Origin: Sinotaia quadrata
Taxonomy: Eukaryota > Mollusca > Gastropoda > Architaenioglossa > Viviparidae
Assembly: GCA_028829895.1 (NCBI GenBank)
Contig: CM054179.1
Coordinates: 51,109,391-51,173,390, forward strand
Length of the DNA: 64,000 bases
Reading direction: 5' to 3'
Shown: piece by piece, positions 44,243-57,240 of the stretch
How the letters are laid out: every line of letters begins with the position of its first letter
Position numbering within the stretch: the first letter of the stretch is position 1
Position numbers and translations under genes: made by a program
The notes under the pieces: generated by a model
Database searches by the model: none
Told to the model about the DNA's origin: nothing
Seen by the model: the letters and a program-made list of their open reading frames with translations, nothing else

Positions 44243-45706
44243 GTCCGACATATTGTCTTGCGGCAAACGCGTGGTTTAAAAAATTAAAACATTGTTAATC
44301 ATTGCAGTGCAGATGACTGCATAAATAGTGGACGAACGAAAAATATTCACTTTTTTTTTTTACCTTTATCAAAAAGCACAAATTACGAATAAAGTGGATT
44401 ACAAAAATGGAACGAGAAAATTTTCATCCGAAAGCACGTATGGTCTGTATAGAGGGCATTCCCAAGAAGAAGACTGTGAAATGCAAAGCAGTCAGTTTTA
44501 TCGGAGGCTGAATTATACATTACCAAAAGCAATGCATATAAACATTGTAATTAATTATTAAAACACATATTTCTTGAAGTCTTAACTTGATATGCATTGG
44601 TAACAATGTTATTAGTATGATTAATTAACAGTCAATTAATCAACTGCAATGAATATCTGGTATAAATAGATTGTTATTGTTTAATTACTTTGCAATGTCT
44701 GATTTAATATTTAAAAATTCAACTAAATAAGATGCTTCATATATAAATATACATTCATCAAACCCTTATCGTCATCTTTTAATCTGAATTTGAAAGAATG
44801 CATTTTATTACATCAGCAGTTGCTTGTGTGTTAATTATATCATAATATTTTACTTTATATATTGTAGCATTACTTTAAAAACAATTCATAACATAAATGT
44901 ATAAATATATTTTCTTGAATAGATAATCTTAATACTCTAGCCACTACCAGGATAAAAACTGGTCTTTATTTTCTGCTGCTAACTTTAGTTGGTAAATCCA
45001 TTAGAAGGCATTTGATACTTATTATTATGCATCTGCCCTAACTACTTGTGTACACATGAATAGTTGAAGTAACTTGATCATAACTGATTATTTTACTTTA
45101 GAGTTTACGGTTTCACTATACTGCATATTTGCAAAGTTATAGTATTTTGTTGCAATAATCATACCACCATTAGTAAGATGGCAAAACTGGGACTTCTTCC
45201 ATTTAATTCTAGCCATTTTATTGCAACTATACCAGATTGTTAGATCAGAAATACACAACAAACTAATAATTGTACTATTAATAAGAACAAATGCATATAT
45301 AAAGAAAGTTCTCTATAGTAAGTAAAGTAAAGTATATATATATATATATAATGAATAATAATCACTCATTTAAAAACATGACTACTGCTATTCTCTATAA
45401 TAAATTATACACTAGAATGATAATCACTTATTTAACACGTAACTATACTGCTATTCTCTAAATGTTAGTATTGATCGTTAATACTATCACCAGATTTAAT
45501 AAATATTGGTAGTAAATGTAATATATATAAATATAAAAAATACAATTACAAAACTGTACTTAAAATCTTTCCTCATTCATCTAAAACTAATTCACAATGC
45601 ACGTTAATAATACTTGTATTTAGAAGTATGTCTGTGAACTTAACCGTGATTACAAACGTTTGGCTGGCGTATGTAGTATGCTGACTATATTAGAAAAATA
45701 ACTTAC
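44243..45706. other. AT-rich stretch
   Basis: Very AT-rich, with a short (TA)n at 45,333-45,350 and a loose duplication (AATCACT..TTTAA..ACTATACTGCTATTCTCTA) at about 45,360-45,460. It could be intronic if the candidate exon to its right is real. Confidence 0.45.
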
Positions 45707-45939
45707 CAGACATGGTCTTCATCAGTCATTGTTTCCTCGTTATTTTCATCATCATTAGAAATGTTATTTGAACTACTAACAGTTGAACTTTCGCTGTCAT
45801 CAGAACGAATCGGATTAAACGTACATGAAATACCAGAGAAACTTACATTGGCGGACATTTGACCCCCATTCATGACGTCACTTCTGCTTGCTTTCACCCT
45901 AAGGGCTTGAGTATTGTGTATCTTAGTAGCGGGGCACAT
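45707..45939 (-). CDS. Candidate coding exon with consensus splice donor
   Basis: An ATG-initiated minus-strand frame of about 77 codons is Ser/Asn/Asp/Glu-rich near its end (SESSTVSSSNNISNDDENNE). It runs to a perfect-looking donor: TCTG then GTAAGT (45,706-45,701). The in-frame stop lies within the intron side, so the open frame fits an exon ending at 45,707. I do not recognise the protein and cannot find its next exon, so this may be chance. The low-complexity acidic character is the main caution. Confidence 0.3.
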
Positions 45940-46901
45940 ATTGGTCTTTAAAGCAAATCCAAGCCGTTTGCTACATAGTCAAAAATGTCAGTTTTGTTTA
46001 GAGGTGATTCGTCACATACACTGACTCAAGAGCATAATATCATGTGACCAAACAAACATTTGACCAGTACATTAAAATCTTTGTTTTAAAACATGGTCGA
46101 GAGTTGCGTCCACTTATCCGCATCAATAAAAACATTAATGAATAGAATGTTATATAAATTAGGCATAGCATTTTCAAATATATTGCTAATCCTAAAATGT
46201 TTCTTGATAATAGTCAAGTAAAATCAGATAAAAATAGATTTCAAAAGTTCAATCTGTCTGTCAAAAGCACTCGTGCAGATAATCTCTTATGCATTGAGGC
46301 AATAAGTTAGAATTCAATCAACACATATTATAAAACAAAGTTCTAAATAAAAGCATAAATTAAGAAATAAAACACGTTCACTTTAATGCTACTTGAAGAA
46401 TTCTTTTGATAGCTCCACTGAATAAGTCCGATCTCAATAAAATAAGAATGTACAGAGAAGAACATCAACTCCAGCAATAATCATTCATACGAATCCAAAT
46501 AATATTTTTCTTTATAATAATATAAATATTGCAAAAATTCATGTGAGACATAAAACCACAAAATATTTTCTTTCACTTTCCTCAGAAAGAGTGAAACACG
46601 GTACCGCCAAAGCTACACGGCGATCGCAAATTGGTCACAAGGGACAAGTAAAACAAACCATGTTCGAGCAGATATAGAATCTGTTTTCTTATAACACGCC
46701 ACAGAGGAACTCCCGGCAAATCCCAACAGATGGAGGGAAAATGGAATCAATTGCAAAGAATGTTACGTCATGGCTGTATTCCGAGCAAGATACAACACTG
46801 CCCGGGATTCCACTCCACGCCTGTACTTAACTGCATCGAGATTCCATAGCAGTATGAGTACCAAACAACACTGGGATTCTCTGGTACTATGTTCAAAAAC
46901 T
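45940..46901. other. Gene-free stretch
   Basis: Unique AT-rich sequence. No repeats or ORFs worth reporting. Confidence 0.5.
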
Positions 46902-46955
46902 AAATGTTAGACGCTGTCGTTAGATGTTAGACGCTGTCGTTAGATGATAGACGCT
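46902..46955. repeat. Short tandem repeat, 19-bp unit, about 3 copies
   Basis: ATGTTAGACGCTGTCGTTAG, the last copy partial. Confidence 0.9.
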
Positions 46956-47428
46956 AGAAAATTAGAGGTCGAATACTCCTTTGTTTACCAGCAGACCTCT
47001 CTCCGATATTACGAGCACTAAAAGGACAGGGTGGTTTTGTCACGGAAAGAGGAGTATGAATATATACAAGATCTTCCAAAGCAGAAGAGTCTTGGTCAAC
47101 TAACTGCCCAGTGTCGAAGCAAAGGAAAACGGCAGTCAGCTTGATGCTTGATGCTACCGGGCACCAGCTGACAATTTTACGTAAAGTGGTATCCTAGTTT
47201 AATTCTGACAAATCATTCGTTTGCCAGCACTTTCATCCATTCTTCCAACTCATGCATACACACATCCGGTCATCTTTAATACAAAAATGTCTACTGTTTC
47301 TACTTCGCAGAGAGGGATGGGTGAGTATGCTAAACTAGTGCGTTATGGCGTAAGTTTGAGTATCGCAGAGTTTAAAGAATAAACAATATTTAAATCGACC
47401 TTGCGCGTCAATCGTGTTTCAGAACATT

Positions 47429-47575
47429 TGTTATCGTCTACACTTTAACTGCCTTCATCAAACAGAGTATACAGTTATATCAACTACACTTTAACTGCCT
47501 TCATCAAACAGGGTATACAGTTATATCAACTACACTTCAACTGCCTACATCAAACAGTGTATACACTCTTATCTG
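47429..47575. repeat. Minisatellite, about 48-bp unit, 3 copies
   Basis: ACACTTTAACTGCCTTCATC with AAACAGAGTATACAGTTATA and TCAACT. Confidence 0.93.
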
Positions 47576-48964
47576 CCCATTCATGACATATGAAAAGCGT
47601 ACAGATCATCGGCATTATAAAACTCGATCAGTGACTGAATCTAGTTAAAGAAGGATGACTTAACAATTACAAAATTATGTGTCAAAATTAAAATTAATTA
47701 TTCAAAAAAGATAAGGCACATATAACTTGATTATTTGTGAAAACAGCTTAAACTTTAGCACACTCAAAGACATGTTTCTGACACACAATTCAACGTCTTT
47801 CCCATAACGTCATTTGTGAACACACCATAACACCGACTGTAAATACACTCTGTTCTATGTCTCGCCAAAAATGTCAACCAGAGTACATAAGTATAGTCAA
47901 GGGGAGAGAAACGTGTTTTTTCTCCTGTCTCTTCCTCGTCGCGTCAATATGCCAGAGTATGATGGCAAAACATTTTTGACATATTTGTGACAGTGAAAAG
48001 TTCACAAACTGGATCGTCACCTCATGTTTGGTGATTACTAAAAAAAAACCCATTCATAGTGACAGATAAAAGAGTGGACCATGGCTCTCTATTTGTGGAT
48101 CATATTTATTCCAAGTCACCCTATCCCACAGGTGATGAGTTTCCTTCAGTGCCACAGTTGGATAGAAGGCAAACATCATGCAGCGACGACACGTTCACTG
48201 CCAGAGGAGCGACAGCGACAGTAGTTTTGTCGCAAGAACAATGGCGTTGGAGATTGCTGGACCCATCCGACCTATAGGAGGGTCCGCCTTTGGAAAGGCG
48301 ACGACAAAAATTGTCATCTGAACGGTGGTGACGTACCACAAGGATTTGACACGAAGAGTTGTGTCAGTGAACAGTTATGACAACAAGTGTGAGTAGTACA
48401 CTCTCTAATAACTTTGAAAACTCTCAGTGCACTTAAAGTATTTGAAATTTAATTAACTATCTATCTGAATTAACTTGGTTAGGTTACTCGAGAACTGAAG
48501 AAGAACTATTTATTTGACCTTTTTGAACATCTTTGATTAGTTCAATCTTGGACTCGAAATGTTGTTCTGTTATTATCACTGTATATTGATTGATTGATGA
48601 TAGTTATTATTACTGGGACACTGTTCATATGTAAAGTTTAAATTTGTGCTTTATTTAAGATAGTTTTTCATCATTCATCGCTATCTCCCCCCCCCACACA
48701 CACACACATACACACACCCCACAAACGAGTGCGTGTTATGAATGTCTCGAGTGAGTGATCTAACCACCACATGAAAGAGAACTCCCATAACTTAATAAAC
48801 CTAAATGATAACTTTTCAAAACATGTTTGCTACCCTTGTCCCTAATCAATTAGCATATTGAGTGCACAAGAAACAATTAAAATCCAAATCAGAAACACTC
48901 ATCATTGGTGCACAATATCAAATACTCAACACAAGAACCCACAAGGGACAAATCAGGACGAATT
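47576..48964. other. Mostly unique stretch with small hairpins
   Basis: 48,214-48,322 contains several nested short complementary pairs (GGACCC with GGGTCC; CGCCTTT with AAAGGCG; TTTTGTCG with CGACAAAA). The 72-codon frames on both strands here are unrecognised. A poly-C and CA patch lies at 48,687-48,720. Confidence 0.5.
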
Positions 48965-49115
48965 CGAAGGATCACAAATAATTTATTGTCTCTTCAAAAG
49001 CATGAATGAGAAAACAACATGCATTATCTGGATTTGAACCTCCCTCTGAAACATTAGGCAGAACAACGAGTCGGCAACAATAAGCCAGAAAACTGTGAGA
49101 ACAATGGAATGAGAG
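48965..49115 (-). mobile_element. tRNA-like module, possible SINE
   Basis: On the minus strand an A-box-like TGGCTTATTGT and a B-box GGTTCAAATCC (49,030-49,040) are about 46 nt apart, close to the spacing inside a tRNA. A body ending in AATAAATTATTTGTG follows. No clear acceptor or anticodon stems, so tRNA-derived at best. Confidence 0.4.
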
Positions 49116-49969
49116 CACATGAAGAGAATCATGGACGCATTTGCCAGATGCAATCACCGAAACTGACTGTCAAAGCACAGTGGGGCTTCGGCATAATAAC
49201 ACGCCATTCAGTCCATGTAATGAAGACACTGTTGCTCCAACAGCTTAGCAACAGTTACTAACGTTACAGTACCAATTAACAGCAACGTTAGATGTTATTG
49301 CAGCTGCATTTATGAAAGTCTTATCAAGACTCATAGTAAATGATGGAACATACAGTTTTACAAAGTTTCATTTATGATTGAATAAGATGAGCTACATATG
49401 ATGGTACATAAGTAGAGAATTCACAAATTGCAGTTTGTGATGGTACTCGTGATAATAGAAGATTTGCGATAAAGGACAGAGTTACAAGTTCTCCATTTGC
49501 GATAATTCATATTTTGTTTCAAGGTTCTCATCACATGAGAATAGACATACTAGTTTTACTTGATTTGCAAATGTATTACAATGTACAGTTGCTATAGTCT
49601 TTTGCTGTACAATGGTGATCATGTTATAATAAGATCCGCAATATATCACGTGACAGGATGTTAACGGGCCGCAATAAATGATAAATTATTTCAACACACG
49701 ATCGTGCACGTGTTATGAGAAATTCCGCAGGTCATGATGGTACGTATGTTATTAAAAGTTCAAAAATAATTGATGATAAGGGTATAGTTAAACGTTCAGC
49801 AAGGCACGATTACGTATGTTATTACAAATTCAAAAATAATTGATGATAAGAATATTGTTAAAAGTTCATCAATGGATGGTGACAAACATGTGTTTACATC
49901 TTGCTATATATAAGGGTACACAAACCGTTCTACAGTTTATGATGATACAAACTCTATTAGACTTCTGTA
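49116..49969. other. Gene-free stretch with weak internal repetition
   Basis: Unique to weakly repetitive sequence. A segment of about 65 bp (ATTACGTATGTTATTA..AATTGATGATAAG) is duplicated at 49,740-49,870. No gene. Confidence 0.55.
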
Positions 49970-50083
49970 TAAAGGTAGACTTTGTATAAAGTCACACTTC
50001 GGTATAAAGGCACACTTCTGCATAAAGGTACACTTCGGTATAAAGGCACACTTCGGTATAAAGGTACACTTCGGTATAAAGGT
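49970..50083. repeat. Minisatellite, 18-bp unit, about 6 copies
   Basis: GTATAAAGGTACACTTCG in tandem; the YKGTLR peptide periodicity is a by-product. Confidence 0.94.
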
Positions 50084-50659
50084 ATTTATTATGCTTTCGA
50101 CATTATCCGATGGTACGTTGTGACTTCACAAGTTCGCGGTACACCACGATTCAATGTTAAGTAATTTGAAATGACGATACTAAATTTGTAAGTACAAATT
50201 CCATATTGATACAAGTGTACTTTGTAAAAAAAAAAATCTCAATAATGTACGCAATACTTTTCTTTATATTAGTGCAGCAAAGGTGACAGTTGATAAAATG
50301 ACTTCCTTAAATAAGGAGCCAGGGATGCCTTGAGAGAGGATACGCGCCGGAATTATTTGCGTCTTTTGCTTAAGATCGATTTTGAGTGTGATGTCAATGT
50401 TTATGGAAGCTTTTATTACAGTAATTTATTTATGTATTATTCTAATTTCATGTCATAAACGTTTTGGTTACGTTGTTTTGCAACATGCGTATTGGGGAAG
50501 TTTCCTCTTTTTTTACTATTTGATAAGGCATTAAATACAAGTAAAGATTTGATGGCACCATTGAGGAAACAAGAAGAAATGTAGATAAATCGGATAAATC
50601 CTTTTACAGCGAATTTCTTACAATTCATAATACTCTGACCTGCAGATTTTATTGCCTTG

Positions 50660-50875
50660 TGCTCTCAGTTATGTCTAGAATTTCGTTTTGAACCGCACTT
50701 ATAAAAGCGATGTCTAGTATAAAATTACGTTTTCAACCGCATTTATAAAAGTTGTGTCTAGTCCAGAATTACGTTTTCAACCGCACTTGTAAAAGTTATG
50801 CCTAGTACAGAATTACTTTTTGAAATTATATCTAGTACAGAATTACGTTCTGAGCCGTACTTTTATAATAATGAT
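50660..50875. repeat. Minisatellite, about 46-60-bp units, 4 copies
   Basis: AGAATTACGTTTTCAACCGC with ACTTATAAAAGTTATGTCTA, moderately diverged. Confidence 0.88.
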
Positions 50876-51180
50876 TCTGTTTCTTAATACTCTCATGTTT
50901 GCGAACGCTAATGTTTTAACGGAAGTCCATTTGCTTTCTGTTTGTTCTTGACAAAGACATATCGTTCTCCATTTTTAATTCCATGGTCTCTAAATGAGTT
51001 GAACTTTAGATCTAAATGTCGTTATCTTATATCTACTATGGAAGTTTGCAGAAAGGATTCTCTTAAAAGTTGCCGAAAATATTGTCCGAAAAAAGTGGAT
51101 TTATTGGTGTACTAAAAGTGATGGTCCTTGAAGCTGTTTCTGATTGGTCTCAACCAATGACCTTTAAGTGATCAATATAT
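50876..51180. other. Gene-free stretch left of the hAT relic
   Basis: No match to the hAT terminal sequence was found here, so the left end of that element appears to be missing. Confidence 0.5.
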
Positions 51181-51574
51181 TTGAGAGCACTGAAGGATAT
51201 TGTTGAGCAGTGCAAAATATGTGCTTGCAACATCCAAATAAACATTTTGATATTTCGAAAAGGCAGAAGAAACAGATTACTTTGCAACGTTTATCTTTCA
51301 ATCTTTGGAACAACATACCTGTGTGAACACACTTTTTCAAGAATGAAAATACGTGAAGAACAATTTGAGAACAAACTTGTCCGATGATAATCTCATGTCA
51401 CTGTTGATGTTAGGGACATCAAATCTAAAGCCAGAAATGTCTGCTATTTTGGCATCCAGGAAACAATTTCACCATTCCCACTAATACAGGTGTTCCTGTG
51501 TAGTGTATTAATGCCCCCGAACTGCTGTTTGATAGATAATGTGGCCCTCGGGCTGAAAAGTTTGGAGACCCCTG
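51181..51574 (+). pseudogene. 3' end of a hAT transposon (dimerisation domain plus terminal repeat)
   Basis: The 51,181-51,387 frame contains LSIFGTTYLCEHTFSRMKI, which closely fits the C-terminal hAT dimerisation motif of the animal family that includes GTF2IRD2-like and SCAND3-like proteins (family consensus roughly S-TYLCEQ-FS-MK). A frameshift near 51,380 is followed, in another frame, by DDNLMSLLMLGTSNLKPEM and a stop at 51,482-51,484, the expected end of such proteins. About 55 bp later the sequence ends GTTTGGAGACCCCTG-like (51,560-51,574); its complement CAGGGGTCTCCAAACTTTT is a typical hAT terminal inverted repeat start. The 5' part, including the catalytic core, is absent, so this is a truncated relic. 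Confidence 0.85.
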
Positions 51575-51595
51575 GTATATTTGAGTGTTGATTTA

Positions 51596-51952
51596 ACAAA
51601 TTTATTGTTAAATTTATTGACCTTCTTACGCGTATTGATAATCTTATGTTGGAAAAGAAAGTGAGTAGATGGGGGCGTGCTAAATATAACTTAAAATTAG
51701 GATTTGTCTTCCCCTTTAGTAAGAATTTTTCCACCTATGGAAAGATTATTTGACTGTAAACGTAGTTGTTTATGTTGTGGAAAATAGAAAGCGTTTACAA
51801 TGCCCGCATATCCGCAAAGTTAGGAACGAGTGGAGTCTGTTGAAGGATCATTAATAAAATAAATTAAGATTCTCATAACTTGTAATTAGTTGTGAAAAAA
51901 TAATAATAATAATCACTTTCATTAACTAAGTGACATACCTGTCACACTTTGA
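51596..51952 (+). repeat. Dispersed repeat, copy 2 (with 36,047-36,400)
   Basis: Begins about 20 bp beyond the hAT end and aligns with 36,047-36,400 throughout. It ends at the CACACTTT block, where a 46-bp minisatellite starts. Confidence 0.82.
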
Positions 51953-51954
51953 TA

Positions 51955-52180
51955 GATGTTATTTATTTGGATCAACATGCATATTGTCCCATTTATACAA
52001 TACGTTCTTTATTTGGATCAACATTCATATTGTCCCATTTATACAATACGTTCTTTATTTGGATCAACATGCATATTGTCCCATTTATACAATACGTTCT
52101 TTATTTGGATCAACATTCATATTGTCCCATTTAATGTTTATTTTGATCAACACGCATTCTGTTCCATTTATACAGAATGT
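51955..52180. repeat. Minisatellite, about 46-bp unit, 5 copies
   Basis: TTTATTTGGATCAACATGCA with TATTGTCCCATTTATACAAT and ACGTTC. Four copies are near-identical and the last is diverged. Confidence 0.94.
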
Positions 52181-52728
52181 GTTATAGTGAGCTTTACTGC
52201 CGTGTGCACCAGCAATTAAAGGTTTAAGTGACTGTCTAGCGAGACAGCAATGGCTCATAAATCAACTAATGAATCGGATTTTTGTTGGTGCCGTCTCTTC
52301 CAAGAGCAGCTTACTCTTGATATCACGATTCCCCAAACCCATTTAAGTCGATTTATTTCAGGTGTCGTGAAGCGAACCATATGCCTGTCGCGAATGATCG
52401 GTTTCAGAGACAAGGCCACACATAATAAAAGGTTAACAAAGCTGTGTGTTAGTACAACGATTTTCTCATTCGTCCACAAGCAATAGTAATTATGCGTAAG
52501 ATCAAAACTTTGGTGTTCATATTTTTTTTTTAACTTCAGCTAATCGCTTCAATCAGATTAGAAATCCATTTACCTCCTTGCTTATTCCCCTTTGCAGTAA
52601 TTGTCGGTCGGTTTCAACCAGTCGATTTCCGACTCGGATTTTATTGGCGCACCTTTCACGGTGACTAAATGCCGTAGCTACAGGCGAAATGACGCAGGTA
52701 AAGAAAGACCGAAGGTTCTCGCAGACAC

Positions 52729-52730
<2 letters not shown>
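52181..52730. other. Mostly unique stretch
   Basis: Balanced composition, with 70-79 codon frames on both strands (52,250-52,486) that I do not recognise. A small hairpin CTGTCT..AGACAG lies near 52,233-52,248. Confidence 0.45.

Positions 52731-52813
<83 letters not shown>
52731..52813. repeat. Compound (CT)n(CA)n microsatellite
   Basis: Reverse complement of the (TG)n(AG)n type seen elsewhere in the window. Confidence 0.98.
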
Positions 52814-52817
<4 letters not shown>

Positions 52818-52967
52818 ACTACCAACAAACACATTCCTAACTTCACGTGCTTAACATATGTTAACAGCTTGCTATGAATGTAGACGGAAAGAAAAATATT
52901 TATATTACTGTAGATACAAATAATAATTCTTAGAAAAAGGGCAATCATACTGTATATGTATCATATT

Positions 52968-52968
<1 letters not shown>

Positions 52969-53032
<64 letters not shown>

Positions 53033-53033
53033 T

Positions 53034-53106
<73 letters not shown>

Positions 53107-53107
53107 T
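52969..53107. repeat. (GATA)n microsatellite
   Basis: About 34 GATA units with one GTTA variant, the second such locus in the window. Confidence 0.98.
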
Positions 53108-53299
53108 CCATGAGGTTCAAAACGAAATATTTCTTATAGATCTCTCGACATTACAAACACTTTACACAAACTAGTATAGAGATTAAAACTCTTAAGTTAT
53201 AATTGGAGAATGTAGACCTATTAATGCTTGTCGACCTGTGCTTACTTAACAGAGTGAGCGTGTATACACTGTAAATTTGGTTATGGCACACATAGGGTT

Positions 53300-53450
53300 G
53301 CCATCTGTAACATTGCTTTGTCTTCGTTTAAACCTATTTAGGTCTATTGTGGCATCTGTAACATTGCTTTGTCTTCGTTTTAACCTATTTAGGTCTATTG
53401 TGGCATCTGTTACATTGCTTTGTCTGTATTAACCTCTTTCGGTCTGTCCT
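53300..53450. repeat. Minisatellite, about 53-bp unit, 3 copies
   Basis: CATCTGTAACATTGCTTTGT with CTTCGTTTTAACCTATTTAG and GTCTATTGTGG. Confidence 0.93.
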
Positions 53451-54079
53451 CTTACTACATATTAAATGTCGCCAATTCAGTCATGTTTATTTTATCAACT
53501 ATTACCTGTCTAGGCGCAAGTGAGTGTGACTCGCGACAGGTCTGTACCTCGCTGTCAACTCGTCTGGTATAAGAACAATCATGTCTTTTGTGTGATTATC
53601 TTCTTAATCTGTGGATGGCAAGTGTGTGTGTGTGAGGTGACACGCAAACTCCCCCTTTTATACTTTTATTCAAACCCACACACCCTCAAAATTAATGAAT
53701 TTTATTAAAATCGCGAAGAAAAAATGTAGACTTTTGCATTTTGTACTAATATACATATATGTATTTAATATTCCCTTCACATTAATATAAACTACAATTG
53801 CTTATTTTATCTTTAAATACTTTCTTGTCCAATCTTTGTCTCCGTTCTAGAAAAATATGGCGGCATGTCATTTGTTAGAGTGATTTGTGCAAATAATCAG
53901 TCTGCAATCATTTCAAAATTACAAACATATTTGTCTCATTATCATGTCAAATCTTCCTTGGTCTAAGTGGAAGTCCCCAACTTTATTTAATATAATTGTC
54001 ACTGAGAGATTGTGACTGACATTCTATGCTGGGCATGCCGTGTAACTTCATTATAGCCTATTATGTGATCTTACCACAT
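53451..54079. other. Gene-free stretch
   Basis: Unique AT-rich sequence. The 62-codon frame at 53,520-53,708 is unrecognised. Confidence 0.5.
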
Positions 54080-54300
54080 GGGTTTTAATAATATTTTTAT
54101 TTCTGTGTTTAATAATATTTCTGTTTCTTTGTTTTAATAATATTGTTATTTCTGGTCTATAATAATAATTATTTTTTCTGGGCTATAATAATATTTCTTT
54201 TTCTGGGCTATACTAATATTTCTATTTCTGGGCTATAATAATATTTCTTTTTCTCGACTATTATAATATTTCTATTTCTGGGTTATAATAATATTTCTGC
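54080..54300. repeat. Minisatellite, about 23-25-bp unit, 8-9 copies
   Basis: TAATAATATTTCTATTTCTG with GGCTA in tandem. Confidence 0.93.
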
Positions 54301-57240
54301 CTCGAGACGTACTTAACTTGAGCCTGTATAACGACTTTTCCGTATTTAAGGCATCAGGTTTTTTTCTTTAGGTCTTTGATGTGGTGCTTCTGCCTTTTTT
54401 AATCTTCTGAGGGCCTAATCCCTAACTAAACCCTTGACTTTGATTTACCTGAGCCCTAAAAGAATATTTTCTTTAGGAGGACACGTATTCTGACATGCCG
54501 CAGATATACAAAATAACCTCTGATGCGTCTTTAATTCTTTAATTATGTAACCTTCATTTTTATATGGTCTTGCTACTTTTCGTGAAAATGTTTGTCAGCC
54601 TAACAGTTTGTCATCTTACTCTGGCTTAAGAGTGTTGAGGGAGGGGGGGGGAAATGCGAATGAAAGATAGTTTACTTGCCCGTATTGCACCTTTTTACAA
54701 AAACAAAAACAAAATAACAAATAAACCTTCTTTCCAGAAAAACAAAAACAAAAAACGAGACGACGCATGTCTTGCCTTGAAAGAACGTGTTGCGTACGGC
54801 AGATCTAACACAGTGTCCTGGGGAAAAAAAAAAACTAGTTTACTTTTTCAAAATACTGATCTTAGACCTGTCTATTCTCCCTTATTTGGATTTCTAACGC
54901 CAGACTCACCTTTCAGTCTCCTCAAATTAATTCTCTTGGTATAGATATTAATTATAGTGACAGATGAATCTGTGTACTATTGCGTGAATTGGGCACGTTA
55001 TCCTAATAACGACTAATTATGCATACAAATCATTCATACTGACTCAACCCCCAGCCCAATTCTCCTTTGGTCTTTCTCTCGCTAATAATTAGTCAATCTC
55101 CGTTATTATGATTCCTAAATATAGAAATTTAATATTTAACAAAATAGTGAATATATAAATAAGTACATATATGAAGGTAATTCAGACTACCTATTCTGCC
55201 TTTGATTGTTTATATAGATCATAACATAAATTTCTGATCTCAGAGTTTGTCAGACGCCCGCCCACTTTATCTGTATCATTAATTGGTGGGAGTGTTCTTT
55301 GGCTACACACACATCAACAGTACATCATTGAATATTCTAGCCAACCTTGGACTTCCCACAAATCATCTCAAATGAATAATGCCCCTTGACATTAGGTCAA
55401 TAGCCATAGAACTCGGCATCAACTGAAATGCCAAACTGAGATACCAACCTCGAATTCAAAACTGAAATGCAAAGGAAATTCCAAACTTGAACCAAAACCC
55501 ACTCTGAAACAATATCAATTATTTCCATGAGCGATGAATCTACCTTTCACTGATCCATGAGTAGTGGCAACAGACAATAGGTGTCCTATTACAACTGACC
55601 TCACTTCGTATTTTTACAATGAAATTAAAAGGGGTTAAACCATGTACATGCATGTTACAATTAGAATAAAAATATATCATGCATATGTGGTTCATATTTA
55701 TTACATTAAACAAAATATTTCGAATGCACACAGCATTTTACAATTGTCAAATTAATATTTACTTTACTGGAGATAAATAACATTCCACAACATCATTCTA
55801 CATCTCAATGAATAATTACAATTACGGAACACATTTTAACTTGGTCACTCTGTTCTCTGGCCACATTTCAGGAAAAAAATAGCAACAAATTCATATCAAT
55901 CACAATTAAAAAATATACAAGATCACGCTACAACAGTCTTAATAAAATACAGTTAATAAAGATTAAGAAATCGATGTGTTATTTTGTCTGAACTTTTGGC
56001 AGGTTTATCTTTGATTCACGGAATAGATGCAGCCTCTGTGAGATTTAGGCAAAGTTTCATCATGAACGAATTCCTAATTCGAGTCACATGCTATTTATGC
56101 CCATCTATGAATCATTTGCAGGAAGACTCTGTCAAGCAAAGTTATCAGGCATCGGCTATGAATAACAATCATACATACTACACTCCACGATCTTTGGAGC
56201 GTAGTACATAATCTGTTTATAGTGACCGACATTCGTCTTTAACATGCATGGGACCTTCTAGTTGTCAGTAATCCTCTACAGTGTGACAGGTGGCAATTAC
56301 CTGGCCAAGATCGCCAGTAAAGAAATGTATAATACAAACGATGAAAGGAGCTTAATAAATGAAGGTAAACTTTTTGTTAGTAAGACAGGCATAATTTGCC
56401 CTTGACTCCATGACAATTAGATTTTTAATTAGCAAAATTAAAATATTATACTAATTATATACAAACTTAATTATTGGAACACTTGTATATTAGAATGAAA
56501 ATTATATATTAAGAACAACGAATGTTATATAAATGTTCAAAGAAAATAAATATTATAAATAGCCAATGCTAAGTAATTAACCAGAAACTATTTCACTTAT
56601 AAGATTACTGAACAAAGTGAGTGAATTCTTCAGAATAGCTAAAATTCCAGAAATTTTTTCAGACCAGTATTATTTTTTGCGCACTTTCGCTTGACAGGTT
56701 ACTCAGAAAATCAATTAGGTAATTTATCGCCAATCAGTCATTCATTTAATTATTTAATTACATTTTCGATTCGCTTAATTACTAAGTCAGTCAAACAATT
56801 AATCAAACAGTCAGTTATTCACTCTGTGTACCTAATAATTACTCAATAAATAAATGTCAATGATTTACTTAGTTAATTAAATAATTAAGCAATCGATATA
56901 AAGGGAATTAATCAGCCACTCAATCAATTTTTCAGTCAGTCAATTAATCAGTCAATCTGCGAGCTATTGTCGACAGAATGTAGGATATATTTCTGATTGG
57001 ATGTTTGGCTTGATGACGTTTACAAAATAAAGCAGCCGTTACACATTTTTCGGTAACTAGCAATGAACTAGTTTGGTTTTTTTTTTTGTATTTTTTTTTT
57101 AAAAAGCACTTTTTAAAAAAGTACAACAATAACTTGGCAGTTTTGATCAAAACGAGTTGTTGATGTTGTTTTAAGCACCTGCTTCGTTAACTAACTTTCA
57201 TTTCGCACTGACATTTCGATCATAGTGACGTAATTTACTT
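54301..57240. other. Gene-free AT-rich stretch
   Basis: No repeats with clear period, apart from TCAGTCAATTAATCA-like words at 56,720-56,960. Frames at 54,654-54,944 (96 codons, Lys/Asn-rich) and 55,984-56,211 (75 codons) are unrecognised. Confidence 0.5.
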
